From assembly GCA_965153455.1 (NCBI GenBank), contig OZ234500.1, forward strand, positions 11,594,001 to 11,658,000: 64,000 nucleotides of DNA, in the 5' to 3' direction. The notes under the pieces were generated by a model, which saw only the letters and a list, made by a program, of their open reading frames with translations, did no database searches and was not told where the DNA came from. Source of the DNA: Sphagnum compactum (Eukaryota; Bryophyta; Sphagnopsida; Sphagnales). This document shows, piece after piece, positions 1 through 11,060 of this stretch (positions within the stretch are counted from its first letter, which is position 1; every line of letters begins with the position of its first letter). The position numbers and the translations under genes were made by a program.

Positions 1-90
1 TGTCCGTCCGTCGAGGTCCTGAAACCCAGATCGGGACCCGGCTGTCCGTCCGTCTGGTCGAGGTCCTGAAACCTGCCTGGCTCCTCTTTT

Positions 91-134
91 CCGGGTTTTC
101 GTGAAACCCGGCAGTTCTGTGCACGAAAACCCGG
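91..134. repeat. Perfect 13-bp inverted repeat inside the Helitron
   Basis: CCGGGTTTTCGTG at 91-103 is the exact reverse complement of CACGAAAACCCGG at 122-134, with an 18-base spacer. It can form a hairpin. It is too far from the 3' end to be the Helitron terminator hairpin. Confidence 0.7.
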
Positions 135-400
135 CAGTACTGTGATTATGTGGATGAAATATTATACGTTTTTAGTTCCGTGCAATGAGCTCAGAGTTCT
201 GGATGGGTGGTTACGAGGATGAGATATCATGTATTTGTAGTTCCGTCCAATTAGGAGGAATGATTTGTGGATGAAATATTAACGATTTTGTAGTTTTGTC
301 CACTTAGAGTTTTTGATGGATTGATTATGTGGATGAAATATTTATGTATTCGTAAGTTCCGTCCAATTAGGAGTTCTGGATGGATGATTATGCAGGTGAG
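127..400. repeat. Degenerate ~60-bp tandem repeat
   Basis: Words of the type GATTATGTGGATGAAATATT recur near 144, 211, 261, 323 and 386, each followed by a GTTCCGTCCAATTAGGAG-like block. Spacing is 52 to 67 bases. The array lies inside the Helitron tail, where internal minisatellites are common. It has no coding content. Confidence 0.7.
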
Positions 401-483
401 TATGGGGTTCTTTGGGGTCTCCTTTGGACTCCCAGTTTTTTCCCAGTGCCGTGTCGTGCCTTGCAGGCACGGGAGCCCACTAG

Positions 484-1055
484 TAAATAAATAATCAATA
501 AAACATTGGATCATAGGATACGATGGATGCACAGACGCACGTGCATAGTTGATGAAGGAAGTCAGCGGAATGAACAAGCAAACTGTTGCCACCTGCTCAC
601 GATTCTTTGGTCGAGTTGTTCATTTGTAATTTCAACGTGCCCAAGCGGTCTGTATTTTGAGACATGCTGTTGTCGTAGGTGCGAGTTTTTCTAAGCTAAG
701 CGTCATTTCAAGAGGTCCTCCCTTTTTTTTATTTGATATGCTTCTCATGACAGGAGGGGGTTCGAGAACTTGATGTTCCTTATGGGGTTTGTCCTCTTCC
801 ATGGTTCTTTTGTCTTCTTGGACATGAGTCCTTCCATTTTGTTGCTTGTATTTCCCTCTTTTTTTGAATGCTTTGGTTTATTTATGATTGGCAGGGTTTC
901 AACAATTGAATGAGCTAGTCCCAAGTGGCTAATCCAAATTGAAGGTCCTCAGTTTCAGCAGAGGATTGGGAAGAAAAAAGATTATCGTAATACCTTTACC
1001 ATTTGACATAAATTAAATTATTTTTTGATATGTCTCCAAAACACTGACCCAGCCA
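484..1055. other. Unassigned AT-rich DNA
   Basis: I see no gene-like reading frame here. The stretch has T-runs near 720 and no recognised element ends. Confidence 0.5.
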
Positions 1056-1345
1056 TTAGCCCAGACGGAAAATTGTGATGAAAAGTTTTGGAAAGAGCGA
1101 TTTCATGCAGTCAATGGGAAGGCTCAGCATGCACTCGTGATGGGCCTTGGTTTTTTCTTTTGGGGGAAAGGGGGGGGGGACGCATGGGGGAGGGTTTTTT
1201 TTTGTTTTTCTTCCTTGTTCAATCTATGCCCCTGACATTAGCCTAGGCCAAAAATGGTGACCAACAGTTTTGGAAACCAAAAATACATGCAGCCAATGGG
1301 TAGGCTGAAGCATGCACTCAAGGTGCCTTGATTTTTTTCTTTTAA
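1056..1345. repeat. Two adjacent copies of a dispersed repeat
   Basis: Two blocks, about 1056-1170 and 1236-1345, share the order ATTAGCC(C/T)AG, AAAATGGTGA-like, AGTTTTGGAAA, CATGCAG, CAATGGG(A/T)AGGCT, GCATGCACTC and GGCCTTG-like followed by T-runs. The same order recurs near 22372-22480. It is noncoding and of unknown class, and looks like a dispersed element that was locally duplicated. Confidence 0.6.
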
Positions 1346-2840
1346 GCTTACAAATGACATTGATGACCCAAAAAATTGATTACAAATGATAATTTTTTTA
1401 AAAATGAATGTCATCATTTTCAAGATTTGAAATATCTATGTATTTGTTGAATATTGTGATGTACTAGATGCCAACCATGTTTCTTAACATTCATAAACAT
1501 GTTGGTGCAATTAAAACTCCAATCCACCACTTTCTTGATCATAAGAGAAATTTTTCTTTGTATATTTTATGAAACATGTGAGATTGAAAAAACATTAAAA
1601 TATTGACAAAATAATAAAAATATTTGTTCAAAATTTAAATAAATTTTAAACATGTGTTTGTAATCCAATTTTAAGCATTCTATTTCTATAATTTAAATAA
1701 GATATTACTTTTCAATTAATTGCACCCTATATATTTTTCAGATCATTTGAAAAAAAAAAAGTGGAGGTAACTTCCCCTGGTCTTCATCAGACAACAACAT
1801 ACAGGAAAGATTAGACCATGGATTAGCATATCCCAGCTGCATCTTAGGCCTGCTTTACACTATCCAAAAAAACTCAGGGCCATTTTGAGCATTTTTGGGT
1901 TGCAAATTGGCCCCAAGTTACTAATAAATGCTAGAAATTGACGTCAGGATATTAATAAATAAATGCTGAAACATTGGCCCCAAGGGTTGCAATTGGTCTC
2001 CCAAATTTGATGGTATCCAATTTCCAGCCTTGAGACCAATACTACAAGGCCATAAAGTTCAGCATTATTAGTTCTTGGGGCAGATTGAAAAGATTGTGTA
2101 GGGTAAAGCCCTAGGGCGAGATCATTCTCAAAATAAGGGGCCTAGGACAAGGCGATAGCCAAGTTTGGCCCCACATTTTGGGAATCCCTCTCACCCATGG
2201 GCTAAACCCTAAACCCATAAAGCTCAAGGCAAAATTTATCATGAACCAAACCTATGTAGATCACGAGGGGTATTCAAAAGAGAGAAATTTTGGGGGGTTC
2301 CAATTTGCTCCTCTCCTCCTCCAGCGGTGGAGGACTGTGTGTGCATGTCCCGCAAATGAGTGCTTTGTTAGGGACCCAAAACCCTAGTAGCTCCTCATTA
2401 GTACCCATCTCTCTTTTTGGGGATCCATTCCTCGGAAGAAGAAAGAAAGGTCCCGGGTAATACAAGCTTTTGATCCAAGTCTCCAAGTACATGCCATTCA
2501 GGATGAAAGTGATGAAGATAGGATTCGTGTACCCTTGAGCTTCCCACATGGACAGTTTCCTCTTTTCCGTTTTCTGAAATTGCAGCAGCAGCAGTAGTTG
2601 ACATCTGCAGCTTGCTGATGACAGCCAAACACCTTTGACAGTTGCAAGCAATGTTGCCGCACTGGAAGTAGCAGATTTGCATCGAAAAGCTCTCCACCAG
2701 AACTGTATGTATCCGGCCTCCTTCTTATCAGGATTGCTCTCATGTAGGCTCTCCACCACCAGTTATCGCTCTATCGGCCGTTGTGGAGCCAGCTGATGGC
2801 AGAACATCAAGTCTCTCTGTATGTGAAGTATGGCAAGCTT
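1346..2840. other. Unassigned region, AT-rich to about 2170, then more mixed
   Basis: 1440-1760 is very AT-rich with no features. From 2270 to 2760 the minus strand is open for 161 codons and reads a cysteine-rich stretch (CYFQCGNIACNCQRC) in an overlapping frame, but no domain is recognisable and codon composition is not convincing. I do not call a gene. Confidence 0.4.
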
Positions 2841-2844
2841 CCAT

Positions 2845-3230
2845 CTTGTCCCGTTGCTGGACCCCTAGTCCTGCTGCTTCTTCTCTTCCATCTTCTGGAT
2901 GAGCCTTAGCTGCTGCTGCTGCTTCAAAGCAATCTTTTACTCCTACATTGGCAACGCACATGAATCTTTACAAGATGGAGATGAACTATTATACGAAGTT
3001 CAAGCTCTTGGGTTTGAAACATATTATCTGAAATGATTTCTGTCTTGAGGAATCACAAACTATGACAAACTTCCCATTTTGTCCACTTGCTGTCACCACC
3101 CGTGCTGCTTCTGCTCTTCCATGTTTGGATGAGCTTAAGCTGTTAACATGCTGTTTCCAAGCAATCTTTTACTCCTGCACATGATTCTCCACCACATGGA
3201 GATGAATTACTCTGTGTGAAGTATGGGGTC
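2845..3230. repeat. Imperfect duplication, copies about 235 bp apart
   Basis: The blocks starting near 2847 and 3081 both read TTGTCC, TTGCTG, GTGCTGCTTCT or GTCCTGCTGCTTCT, CTCTTCCAT, GGATGAGC, AAGCAATCTTTTACTCCT and ATGGAGATGAA. This is a local direct duplication of about 150 bp with diverged copies. CTG/GCT runs are present in the first copy. Function unknown. Confidence 0.55.
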
Positions 3231-5313
3231 TAGGGTTTGAATCAGATTGAGAGGTGATCTGATAAATGTTGTAGAGATTTCAGATCCTAACAAACAGCAG
3301 AAAGGAAAGGAGAAATGGAAAAAGGAGAACAACAGCTGAAAACAAAGAAAAGACTGAGCAGTGATTTGAACAAAAGCAACAGTAACATGCACACAGACCT
3401 TAAAGAGCTCAACAATTCTTGTATTGACAGGCTACCATAATTGACAGAACTAGAATGCATCACCTGGTGAATAATTCATGCCGAACAGCAAGTAGGTGGT
3501 TTATGATACCTGTGAGAGGTGTAGCGCATTTTGGTTGCAATTGAAGTTGGGAGCAACTCACTCCATCAGTGCAGCAAAGCATCAAATTGCCTGTTACTCA
3601 ATTTCCATCACAGAGAGGACTGGCAACAGCAGATTACTCATGCCCCTGTACCCTTGGCCACGGAAAGGTAAGGAAATGGTTGGGTCCTGCCTCAATAGAA
3701 GACAACACCATTGTCTTACTAACTAGACACCAACCATGACTCTTTTGCATGACTAGAGGCAACCTTAAAGTTGAGGAACATGGTGATGACATCTGAGGAA
3801 CTTGCTAAGAGAAGATGCAAGTTGACAACAAGAGTGACCTGCCATTGCAATCTGTATGTGCTCATTTCTTGACAAGAAGGGAATTCTGCATAGACTATAT
3901 AGGTTATGAGTACAGGCTACTGAAGAACAACAAAAAATATCATGCAATACAAAGCTGAGTTCTTGATGGAAACAGATTGCAGTGCTAATGATTTGGTGAT
4001 GGAATCCACAAACAAACAAGCACTTGTCAGAAGCTCCCAATGCATCTGTGAATGAGGGGGAGACAGGTATATTCTTCACAGTACAGGTGAATTGGTAACA
4101 TGGGAAAAAGACCCAACAAGAAAGGATAAAGAAAATACCACACAGCAAAGCTCTTGCTCCATCAGTTGCTATTTCAGTGCCCTTGGATCAATTGCTTCAC
4201 CCATAAGTGTCCAAATATGTAATCCACAACACAAACCACATTCAATTATCTCTCTCAGAAGAGAGAAGATGTTTCAGCAGTAACTAAGCACCAAGCATAT
4301 TTCTTCTCTGCCCGCAATGGTATATAAAGCCAGGGTGTATCTGAGTAGTTAGTGCAGACCTCATGTTTGTTGCTACTACATGTTTATGGGTATTGCCTCT
4401 ATTCAGAAGAGCATTCCAGGATCTGTCATGTACATCAGATCCAAACCCTGGAACTTTTGATATCTCTATGTGAACTTTTGTGATAGAGAATCAGTGCACA
4501 TGGAAAATCATTGCACAAGGTTATGGGTGCTGCTTACCTTCTTTAACCAGTTAATAAAGCAGATTTCAGAGCTCAACAGATTTGGACAATTGAGCATTTC
4601 CAAGTGAGGGATCAACATAATATCTAGAAAGACAATTGAGTGGACAGACCTCTTCGTGTCCAAGGGGGAGTTGGCCTTGCATATCCCGAAACCAATGCTG
4701 ATGAATATTCTGGCATTATCACAGTGAAAGAGAGCTGTGAGATGTGACAGGGAAATGAAAGAAACTTGCAGGACCACAGGACATCTGCAAAGGCTTCACT
4801 GAGATTGGAAACATTAACTGCACAATAGAGCCCATCCACTCCAGAACTGCAAGATATACCATTCATAGGCCATTCTGAATCTGCATGAATGCCAAAAGGG
4901 ACCCCAAAAAATTAGAATCCATAAGATTCCAACACAAATATGATCTATGACATAGATTGTTCAATGAAGGACTGCAAGCACGGTGTAATATCTATGCATC
5001 TAAGCAGAAATCATGAACCATTAGAATGGAGAATCTTCAGGAGAAGGTAATGCAATATCTGCAAAGAAAAAAAAGAGCTGGTGAGGGATTCAAGCAAAAG
5101 AATAGCATTCATAGGCACAGTGGTCCCTCCATTAGCCCTGTTCCTTTGCATCAACTCTTGAGTTTCCCTTAAAGAATTTCTAGCACCTTAGTAACAAATA
5201 TTATTTCTACAGACGGCTTGGTGTGCCACTATGCAACTTGAATGAAAAGAAACATATGGAACTTTTTTAAGCATTTTCTTGAGATGTGTAAATTGCAACA
5301 TTTGAATGGAGAG
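3231..5313. other. Unassigned region, possible remains of a minus-strand gene
   Basis: Open minus-strand stretches at 4508-4777 and 4624-4866 read leucine- and cysteine-containing segments (for example PHLEMLNCPNLL) loosely like leucine-rich repeat text. They are short, overlap in different frames and have no confirmed splice joints. I see no domain that I would name. Confidence 0.3.
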
Positions 5314-5460
5314 CTATCCCAACAGTATTTGAGTGGAAACTGCACCACTAATCCCTAGAGGGTCCTGGACATCTATCACAAGGTACACATTGGCATCATC
5401 AGTTGACCTACATAAGCAACAGCGATCAACTATCCTGAGACATTTGTCACAGTCTTTGAA
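5314..5460 (-). other. Cysteine-rich open segment, possible exon fragment
   Basis: Reading the minus strand from 5460 gives 48 codons bounded by a stop on each side. They include a dense cysteine cluster (DCDKCLRIVDRCCLCR) followed by a hydrophobic stretch ending in a typical soluble-protein composition. There is no ATG in a good position, so if real it would be an internal exon of a gene running right to left, perhaps together with the frame starting at 6933. The cysteine spacing does not match a zinc-binding fold that I can name. Chance is a serious alternative. Confidence 0.2.
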
Positions 5461-5915
5461 CTAGATATGTCAGAATTTAATAACTACTTGGAAGCCCTTG
5501 TTGAGAAGCCCATCCAGCAAGTATTTCAAAAAAAGAATTGTTGTCATCTGATATGATGGCAGATGCTTCACACTTATGCAGCTACCAACAATAGTCATTT
5601 GCCAGTAAATCAATTGCTCATAAAATGCCTGAAAACCTCATGTGTTGTCCTTGAATAGTAGAAGAGGGTGCATTCACTTGTTCTTTCATGCAGGGCAAAA
5701 CGAGAAAAGAGCAGAAATTGAAATGAAACTATGGTGAGAAATGGAAAAACAGAATTCATCTTGCTGCTATCCACATTGCTAGAATTGCATGAGGTTTCTA
5801 TGTGGCAGGGAACTCCCACACATCACCATTGTTGAAGTTGGGGAGGTGGAGGCACCGGGCCTACAGACCACCAGCGGAAACTCAGAGTGTAAACAAGATG
5901 ACAATTAGAAAATCA

Positions 5916-6080
5916 GCTACAGACTAGATATAGCATTTATGGAGAGGGGGGCTACCAATGAGTAGCCTGTCCCCAGTAGTTGCTGAGCCACGGCAGCGGC
6001 GAAGGAATTATCGGGGACAGGCTACCCATTGCTAGCCCCCCCCCTCCCCCCCCCCCCTCATAAGTGCTATCCAGAGTAGC
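5916..6080. mobile_element. Foldback (MITE-like) element
   Basis: The two halves are reverse complements over most of their length. GCTAC near 5916, ATAGCATTTATG near 5930, a G-run and GGCTACC-ATGAGTAGCCTGTCCCC pair with GGGGACAGGCTACCCATTG, the C-run, CATAAGTGCTAT and GTAGC ending at 6080. The loop is roughly 30 to 40 bases. No coding capacity. A clear target duplication is not visible, so the exact ends are approximate. Confidence 0.6.
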
Positions 6081-6771
6081 CGATAACCCTCATGTACGCG
6101 AATGAAGAGTTTCATAATCTTCTTATAAATTGATGAAAATTTTCATGGCCTTCTTGTAGATGGATGAAAAGTGTTGTAGCCTTCTTGTAGATGGATGGAA
6201 AACAAGAGGGAGGAGTTTTGCATCGTGCGAGACAACGGAAAGGCCAATCAGAAGCTTGAAAATGTCTAAACAGCAGTTATGTTTACAGGTTGCAGGCTAC
6301 CGCACCTGGACTGCCCTGCTCTAAACAAATGAGAAATTGACACATCAGCAATCTACCTCCAAGAATGAGCTATGGTTCTGAGAGTTCAACCCTACCCAGG
6401 ACTGTTATGAAATTTGTAAGCCATTGCCCAGTAGTTTTGGAGACATTTCAGTTTGCTAACAATGCGCTCACAAATAGGAAGATAAACTGCAAGTGTCCCA
6501 TGACAAAGGTCTCATATACTTCTTATGAATCTGTCCAGTGGAAAACGAGCTTGACTGTTGTTGGCAATGATATGGATGGAAACAAAACAATTGCTTGTGA
6601 ATGGGCACCTGAGTGCAGCCATTACTATTTTGAAGATCATAGCACATCCATGACCCGAGAGCAAAATCGTAAGTAGAGGCATAGAAAGAAGAATAGCGCC
6701 ATGTCTACTGGCAACCGTGATTGAGTAGCTCCTCGGCCTAGCCAGGAGATTCCCGAGCTGGACAACCCTGG

Positions 6772-6933
6772 CTACTTGAATGTTTGTTTTCCCCAAGAAC
6801 TCAGAAACCCCTTAGTTCTCACACTTGGGGTGACTGGAGGCATTGATGCTTCAGCACCTTCATGGAAGCGGATGGCGAGGCACGCTGCGAAGAGTTGTTG
6901 ATCCAGATTGTTGACGAAATCTGCATTGTCCAT
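6772..6933 (-). CDS. Possible first exon or small protein, 53 codons
   Basis: On the minus strand an ATG at 6933 sits in a good plant context (GCGACCATGG). It follows a purine-rich leader with GAGAGAGAGG typical of plant 5' untranslated regions. The frame runs 53 codons (starting MDNADFVNNLDQQLFAACLA) to a TAG at 6774-6772. I do not recognise the product. It could be a complete small protein or the first exon of a gene continuing leftward, since GT dinucleotides suitable as donors occur before the stop. The truncated Ty3 relic ends less than 200 bases upstream of this start, so its promoter, if any, may have been displaced. Low confidence: the call rests on start context and composition only. 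Confidence 0.3.
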   Translation of the reverse strand: MDNADFVNNLDQQLFAACLAIRFHEGAEASMPPVTPSVRTKGFLSSWGKQTFK

Positions 6934-7104
6934 GGTCGCTCCTGTTTTGCCCTTTCACCTTCTCCTCTCTCTCAGATGAAAGTAAAGCCAGTAATGTTTA
7001 TGAACCCCAAAATTAGCCTTTTTGGTCAATCATTTTGTTAATAAAATTTAGTTTTAAATTGCTCAAAAAATGGGTTATAGATTTCTCTCAGAATAGATGT
7101 AAGG

Positions 7105-8944
7105 TCAGAAAGGAAAAAAAAACCTCAAGTGGTGCATCGTTTACTAGCAACAAGTTATAAATGGGTCCAAACGGGGGTTACACTCCTTCCTCCAAATCAA
7201 TTGCATAATCATATAGCTGATGTTTAGGTAATGTGACTACATTTTTCTTTTCAAAAACATTTATGTAGTCTTAGTATTGAATAAAGATTTCATGTTGTTG
7301 CATTATAGGATCAAGGGTTAGAATGGCATATATAAATAATGCATCTCCCTTCTTTGCTACTTGTATGAATGTTCTTGCTCGCATAAACAAAAATTTGAAA
7401 TGTTTAGATCTTTGGTTAACCCCAATATCTCCTTCACGCTTGAGTTTTTGCATGTGTTGACTGGTTTTTGTTATGTTTTCACGTGCATAATCATGTTCAG
7501 AGTCCAATGTGCTTATTGGAAAAGCTTCGTATTTTGGTGTAGTTTCATTTACTGATTCAAAATGAAAATTCATCGTCTTCCAATCCACTCGAAGATTATG
7601 CAAAATGAGCCATGATAGCCCAATGATGACAAGGTTTGTCAGAGATGAATGACATTGAACACAACTTTGTTATTGTGTGACCCAATTCTTACTATCAACA
7701 TTTTGGTCTCATGTGTTACAGGTCTTGAATAAAAGTTCCAACCATCGATCATTTTAACTACCATAGGTGTTGTTTTCTCCACCAACGCCAAATTATGTTA
7801 TTGTACCAACTCCTTATCGATGAAACATGCAAATGCCCCTAAGTCAAGAAGTGTTTGGGTTCACACAGTCATGGGTTTACCACCCTTGATCGTGATGGGC
7901 AACAAAAAATAGAATGTTAGTTTTGAAAACAAGGTAGGACCATTTGAAACACATGATACATCGAGGTCCAAATCTCACAATCCTTACTGAAACTAGATAT
8001 CTTCGTTTCCCTTCTCTTCTAGCCTTTGGATAATGGTAGAAGTTGTGGTGCATGTTGCATGTTGAACACAATTTTTTGGACAAGCACCAATTATGTGGTT
8101 TGGTTCTCCACAATACAAATAGATATTATTTACACATCAACAATGTTTCTACTATTATATCAGTGGTTTGAATCGTGTTTTATCAATTTGCATTGGGTTG
8201 TCAATTAAGTGCAACACCATATGTTTGGGTTGTAACATGGGTGGCATGAATTACATCAATGTTGGTGATGGTTCTTCATGCTTCGCTTGTTGATGTTCAA
8301 AAAGTTGATTATCGTAACGCACAGCTTGCACGATTGCCTGATTCAAGGTCGTGGGATTAAGCATGGTCAACAAGAGGTCCTTCATTTCTCCACGAAGTCC
8401 AAACTAAAATTGGTTCATGAGTGCAGTTTCGTCCCATGAAATATCACATGTTAATTGGTTGAATTTAAAAACATACACAGAAGTTGGGTGTGATCCTTGG
8501 TGAATAGCTCGTAACTTGTTTGATGATGTACATTCTTTGTCTGAATCACACAAAAAAACACCAAATTCTTCAAAAAAATTTCAAAGTCATTGAGAAGAGG
8601 AGATTGACATTCCAAAAGAGGTGCAAACCATGCTAAAGATGTGTTTGATAATAAGGTGCCAATGAATGTAACTTGAGTTCGGTCATTTGGATAACGATGC
8701 TGATGAAGTTGGATGATGAGACGTACTTGGTTGACAAAACTTCAAAATTTTGAGCATGTGCCATCAAACTTCTCTAACAAGCTGAATCGTGGCTCTTTTA
8801 GAGAGTATCTAAACGTTGTAGATGTTTGGTTTCTTTGTAAGTGTGCATGGACTCATGAAGAGACTAATTTTCTTGTTGCATATGCCTAAAGGTAGCAAGA
8901 ACTTCTTCCATGGACGGAATTATTTCTTCTCTTGAAATGGACAT
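7105..8944 (-). mobile_element. Truncated Ty3/gypsy retrotransposon relic: gag, zinc knuckle, protease, edge of RT
   Basis: Reading right to left, gag starts at an ATG at 8944 (MSISREEIIPSMEEVLATF) and is interrupted after about 26 codons by a stop. A capsid-like segment follows around 8770-8530 (FVNQVRLIIQLH, then a WFAPLLECQSPLLNDF-like block). A nucleocapsid knuckle lies near 8115-8060 (CGEPNHIIGAC, with the expected first cysteine replaced by tyrosine). The aspartic protease follows near 7850 (LLDLGAFACFIDKEL, where the catalytic triplet D-S/T-G has become DLG). The segment after the protease (VDWKTM onward, 7603-7271) is open for 110 codons. The relic ends at the PPFGPIYNL-type block that normally leads into RT, near 7140-7105. 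RT, RNase H and integrase are absent. Several stops and frameshifts make it dead. Assignment rests on gag, knuckle and protease order typical of Ty3 elements. Confidence 0.8.
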
Positions 8945-9239
8945 GGCCAAGGAAATATGTAAATGAAAATTTTGACAAAAGGTGGGTGGTCCACAATTTC
9001 AACAACACATTCAAAAGGTGGGTAATCCACAACCTTTTGAAAACTCTTACGTTTAAAATAGAAGGGTAATCCACACTCAATTTCCACACAAAAAATTCAC
9101 AACAATTAAAACAAATCATAAGAAATGCAGGCTTAAGTCCAATCCAAGACTGGAAATAAAAACAAGCAAGTCAAAAACACGGTATATGCTAAAGATGATT
9201 CAAACATAACTTTATTTTGATAACGTATGAAAATAAAGG

Positions 9240-9610
9240 TTATGATAAGAAAACATACTCAAAACTGATGTTGGACAGATTGAAGGTAGTGGGAGGGCCT
9301 ACCCGTACTTATACCCCATTGGGGACCTAACTAAAAAAAGTTTCCATAAAGACTTTCATATGTGCATCAACCAAAAAAGCTTATCGATAAGCTTCTTAAC
9401 TAATAATGAACTAAGAAAGTTTCCATAGAGACTTCCATGTGTGCATCAACCAAAAAAGTTTCTTGAGAAGCTTCGTAACTAATAACGAACTAAAAGTCAA
9501 CTAAAGTTTAATTAAAGATGAATTAAGAATTAAATCTTAACTGAAGGTTAACTAAAAATAAATTAAAAATGAATTGAAAGTTAACTAAGATTTAATGATG
9601 ATGCAATCGA
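9240..9610 (-). repeat. Probable 5' LTR/leader part of the Ty3 relic
   Basis: Lying just upstream of gag on the minus strand, this block contains a minus-strand TATA-like GGGGTATAAGTA near 9311-9322. It is followed, higher in coordinate, by a run of AACTAAAAGTTAACTAAAG-type words (9470-9600). The same arrangement occurs at 63700-64000, so it is a shared element part and not chance. There is also an internal direct duplication of the GTTTCCATA(A/G)AGACTT block near 9340 and 9420. The exact LTR ends were not found. Confidence 0.5.
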
Positions 9611-10430
9611 TAATGTAAGTAACTATGTTCATGCAACAATGATGCAAGCAACAGGTGATGATGGTGTTCATGACATGAAATATTTTTTGGTGTCTTTGGA
9701 AAGCTCTTAAGGAAGAGAGGTGCCTTGGCTTGGTTTCATGACGTTTAGACTTGCGGTGTAGATGTTTTTAAATATTGAATGATGTTTTCATTGAAAATTC
9801 AATTAAATTCTAGCTGAAAATTTCGAAGGAATTGGAATGTGGCTTTGGTGTTGTTGGAAAGATCTTGATGAGCAGGATTTAATGTAATTTATTTGGCAAG
9901 ATTTGGACTTAGAATGTGGGAGGTATTGATTTTTAAATGATTTCTGATGCTGAAAATTCAAATAAATTCAAAAAACCAGGTTTTGGAAAGAAAAATCAGT
10001 TGAGGACGTGGTAACACTTGGGCCAATTGCATGGGCCACACTAGTCCAACTAAAACAACCGAATTATTTTCCAGGACTTAAAATCTAGGTCCCAAAACAA
10101 GATCCAAATCCCAAATTACATATAGAATAACATCTGTGAGTTTGAGATTTGAGAGCAACTGAGGTCCTGATCCAGGTCTTCTAAAGTAGCTTGCTACACA
10201 CACATATGCTTTTGGCACCTAGGTTAGAAAAATAACTGCCAATACTCGGCCAGAATGAACAATAGCCACCAATGCACCAGTTGGTCGTTCTATCCACTGG
10301 ATGGGCTGCGTTTTTTCATTCGATGTCAGATGGGGTTCATCATAGTCCATTTCTTTTCGTTGTTGACCACTATTTTTTTTTTTTTGGGGTTTGTTTTTGG
10401 CTGTTTTTTTCCCTAGACCTGACCTCACAC
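9611..10430. other. Unassigned AT-rich DNA
   Basis: May be the remainder of the LTR of the neighbouring Ty3 relic. No reading frame worth reporting. Confidence 0.4.
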
Positions 10431-11060
10431 ATAGCTACCTTACTCACCTTCCTACCCTCATAAGTATTGTACCAACCTTGGTACCTTACTAATTATCCCC
10501 TACTAACATAACTACCTTAATAACTAGTTATCCTACTGACCTAACTACTATATTAATTATCTACCCTACTAACCTAGCTACCTTGTTAACTACATACCTT
10601 ACTAACTTAACTTCCTTACTGATCTAACTATTGTACTAACTACCTACCCTACTAACCTAGTTACATTACTATTTACCAACCCTATATACACAACCACCTT
10701 ATTGACATAAGTATTTCACAAACTTAGTCACCTTGATAAAGTAATTTGTTTCCTACGTACTAACTTGCCTATCTACCTAGCTACCTTGCTAGTGTAATTT
10801 TCTTCCTATCGATTAACTTGCCTACCTACACGCTTACCTATTCTAACAACCTATTTACCTTGCTCCTTGAACTCCTTTTTACTTACTAACTTACCTATTA
10901 ACCCAGCTATCGACCTATATACCTATTTACCTACCTATGTACCCACCTTCCTACCTACCACTATGTTCACCTACCTACCCATGTTTTTTACATAGCCAAA
11001 TACCTAACTAATTACCTACTCACTTTTTCCAACCCCCTAGCCCCCCAATCCTACCTATCA
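10430..11060. repeat. Degenerate CTAC/ACCT-type low-complexity array
   Basis: About 600 bases made almost wholly of variants of CTAACTACCTTACTAAC and CTACCTA. There is a strong strand bias: C, T and A are abundant while G is scarce on the plus strand. It looks like an expanded and decayed 4- to 8-base simple repeat. No coding content. Confidence 0.75.

Larger units (their letters stand above)
1..483 (+). mobile_element. Helitron, 3' portion (5' end outside the window)
   Basis: The right edge has the Helitron 3' signature. A hairpin with arms CGTGCC (455-460) and GGCACG (466-471) is followed 12 bases later by CTAG at 480-483, and the next base is T, as expected for insertion between A and T. 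The left part is GC-richer, with repeated TCCGTCCGTC and GAGGTCCTGAAACC words at 1-75. No rolling-circle replication protein or helicase coding is visible, so this is either a non-autonomous element or the tail of a longer one. The 5' TC end must lie left of base 1. Orientation is inferred from the CTAG end. Confidence 0.6.

Noticed and set aside
2274-2759. 161-codon minus-strand open frame
   Set aside because: No recognisable domain, overlaps two other open frames, no splice or promoter support, and lies in a locally duplicated CTG-rich area.
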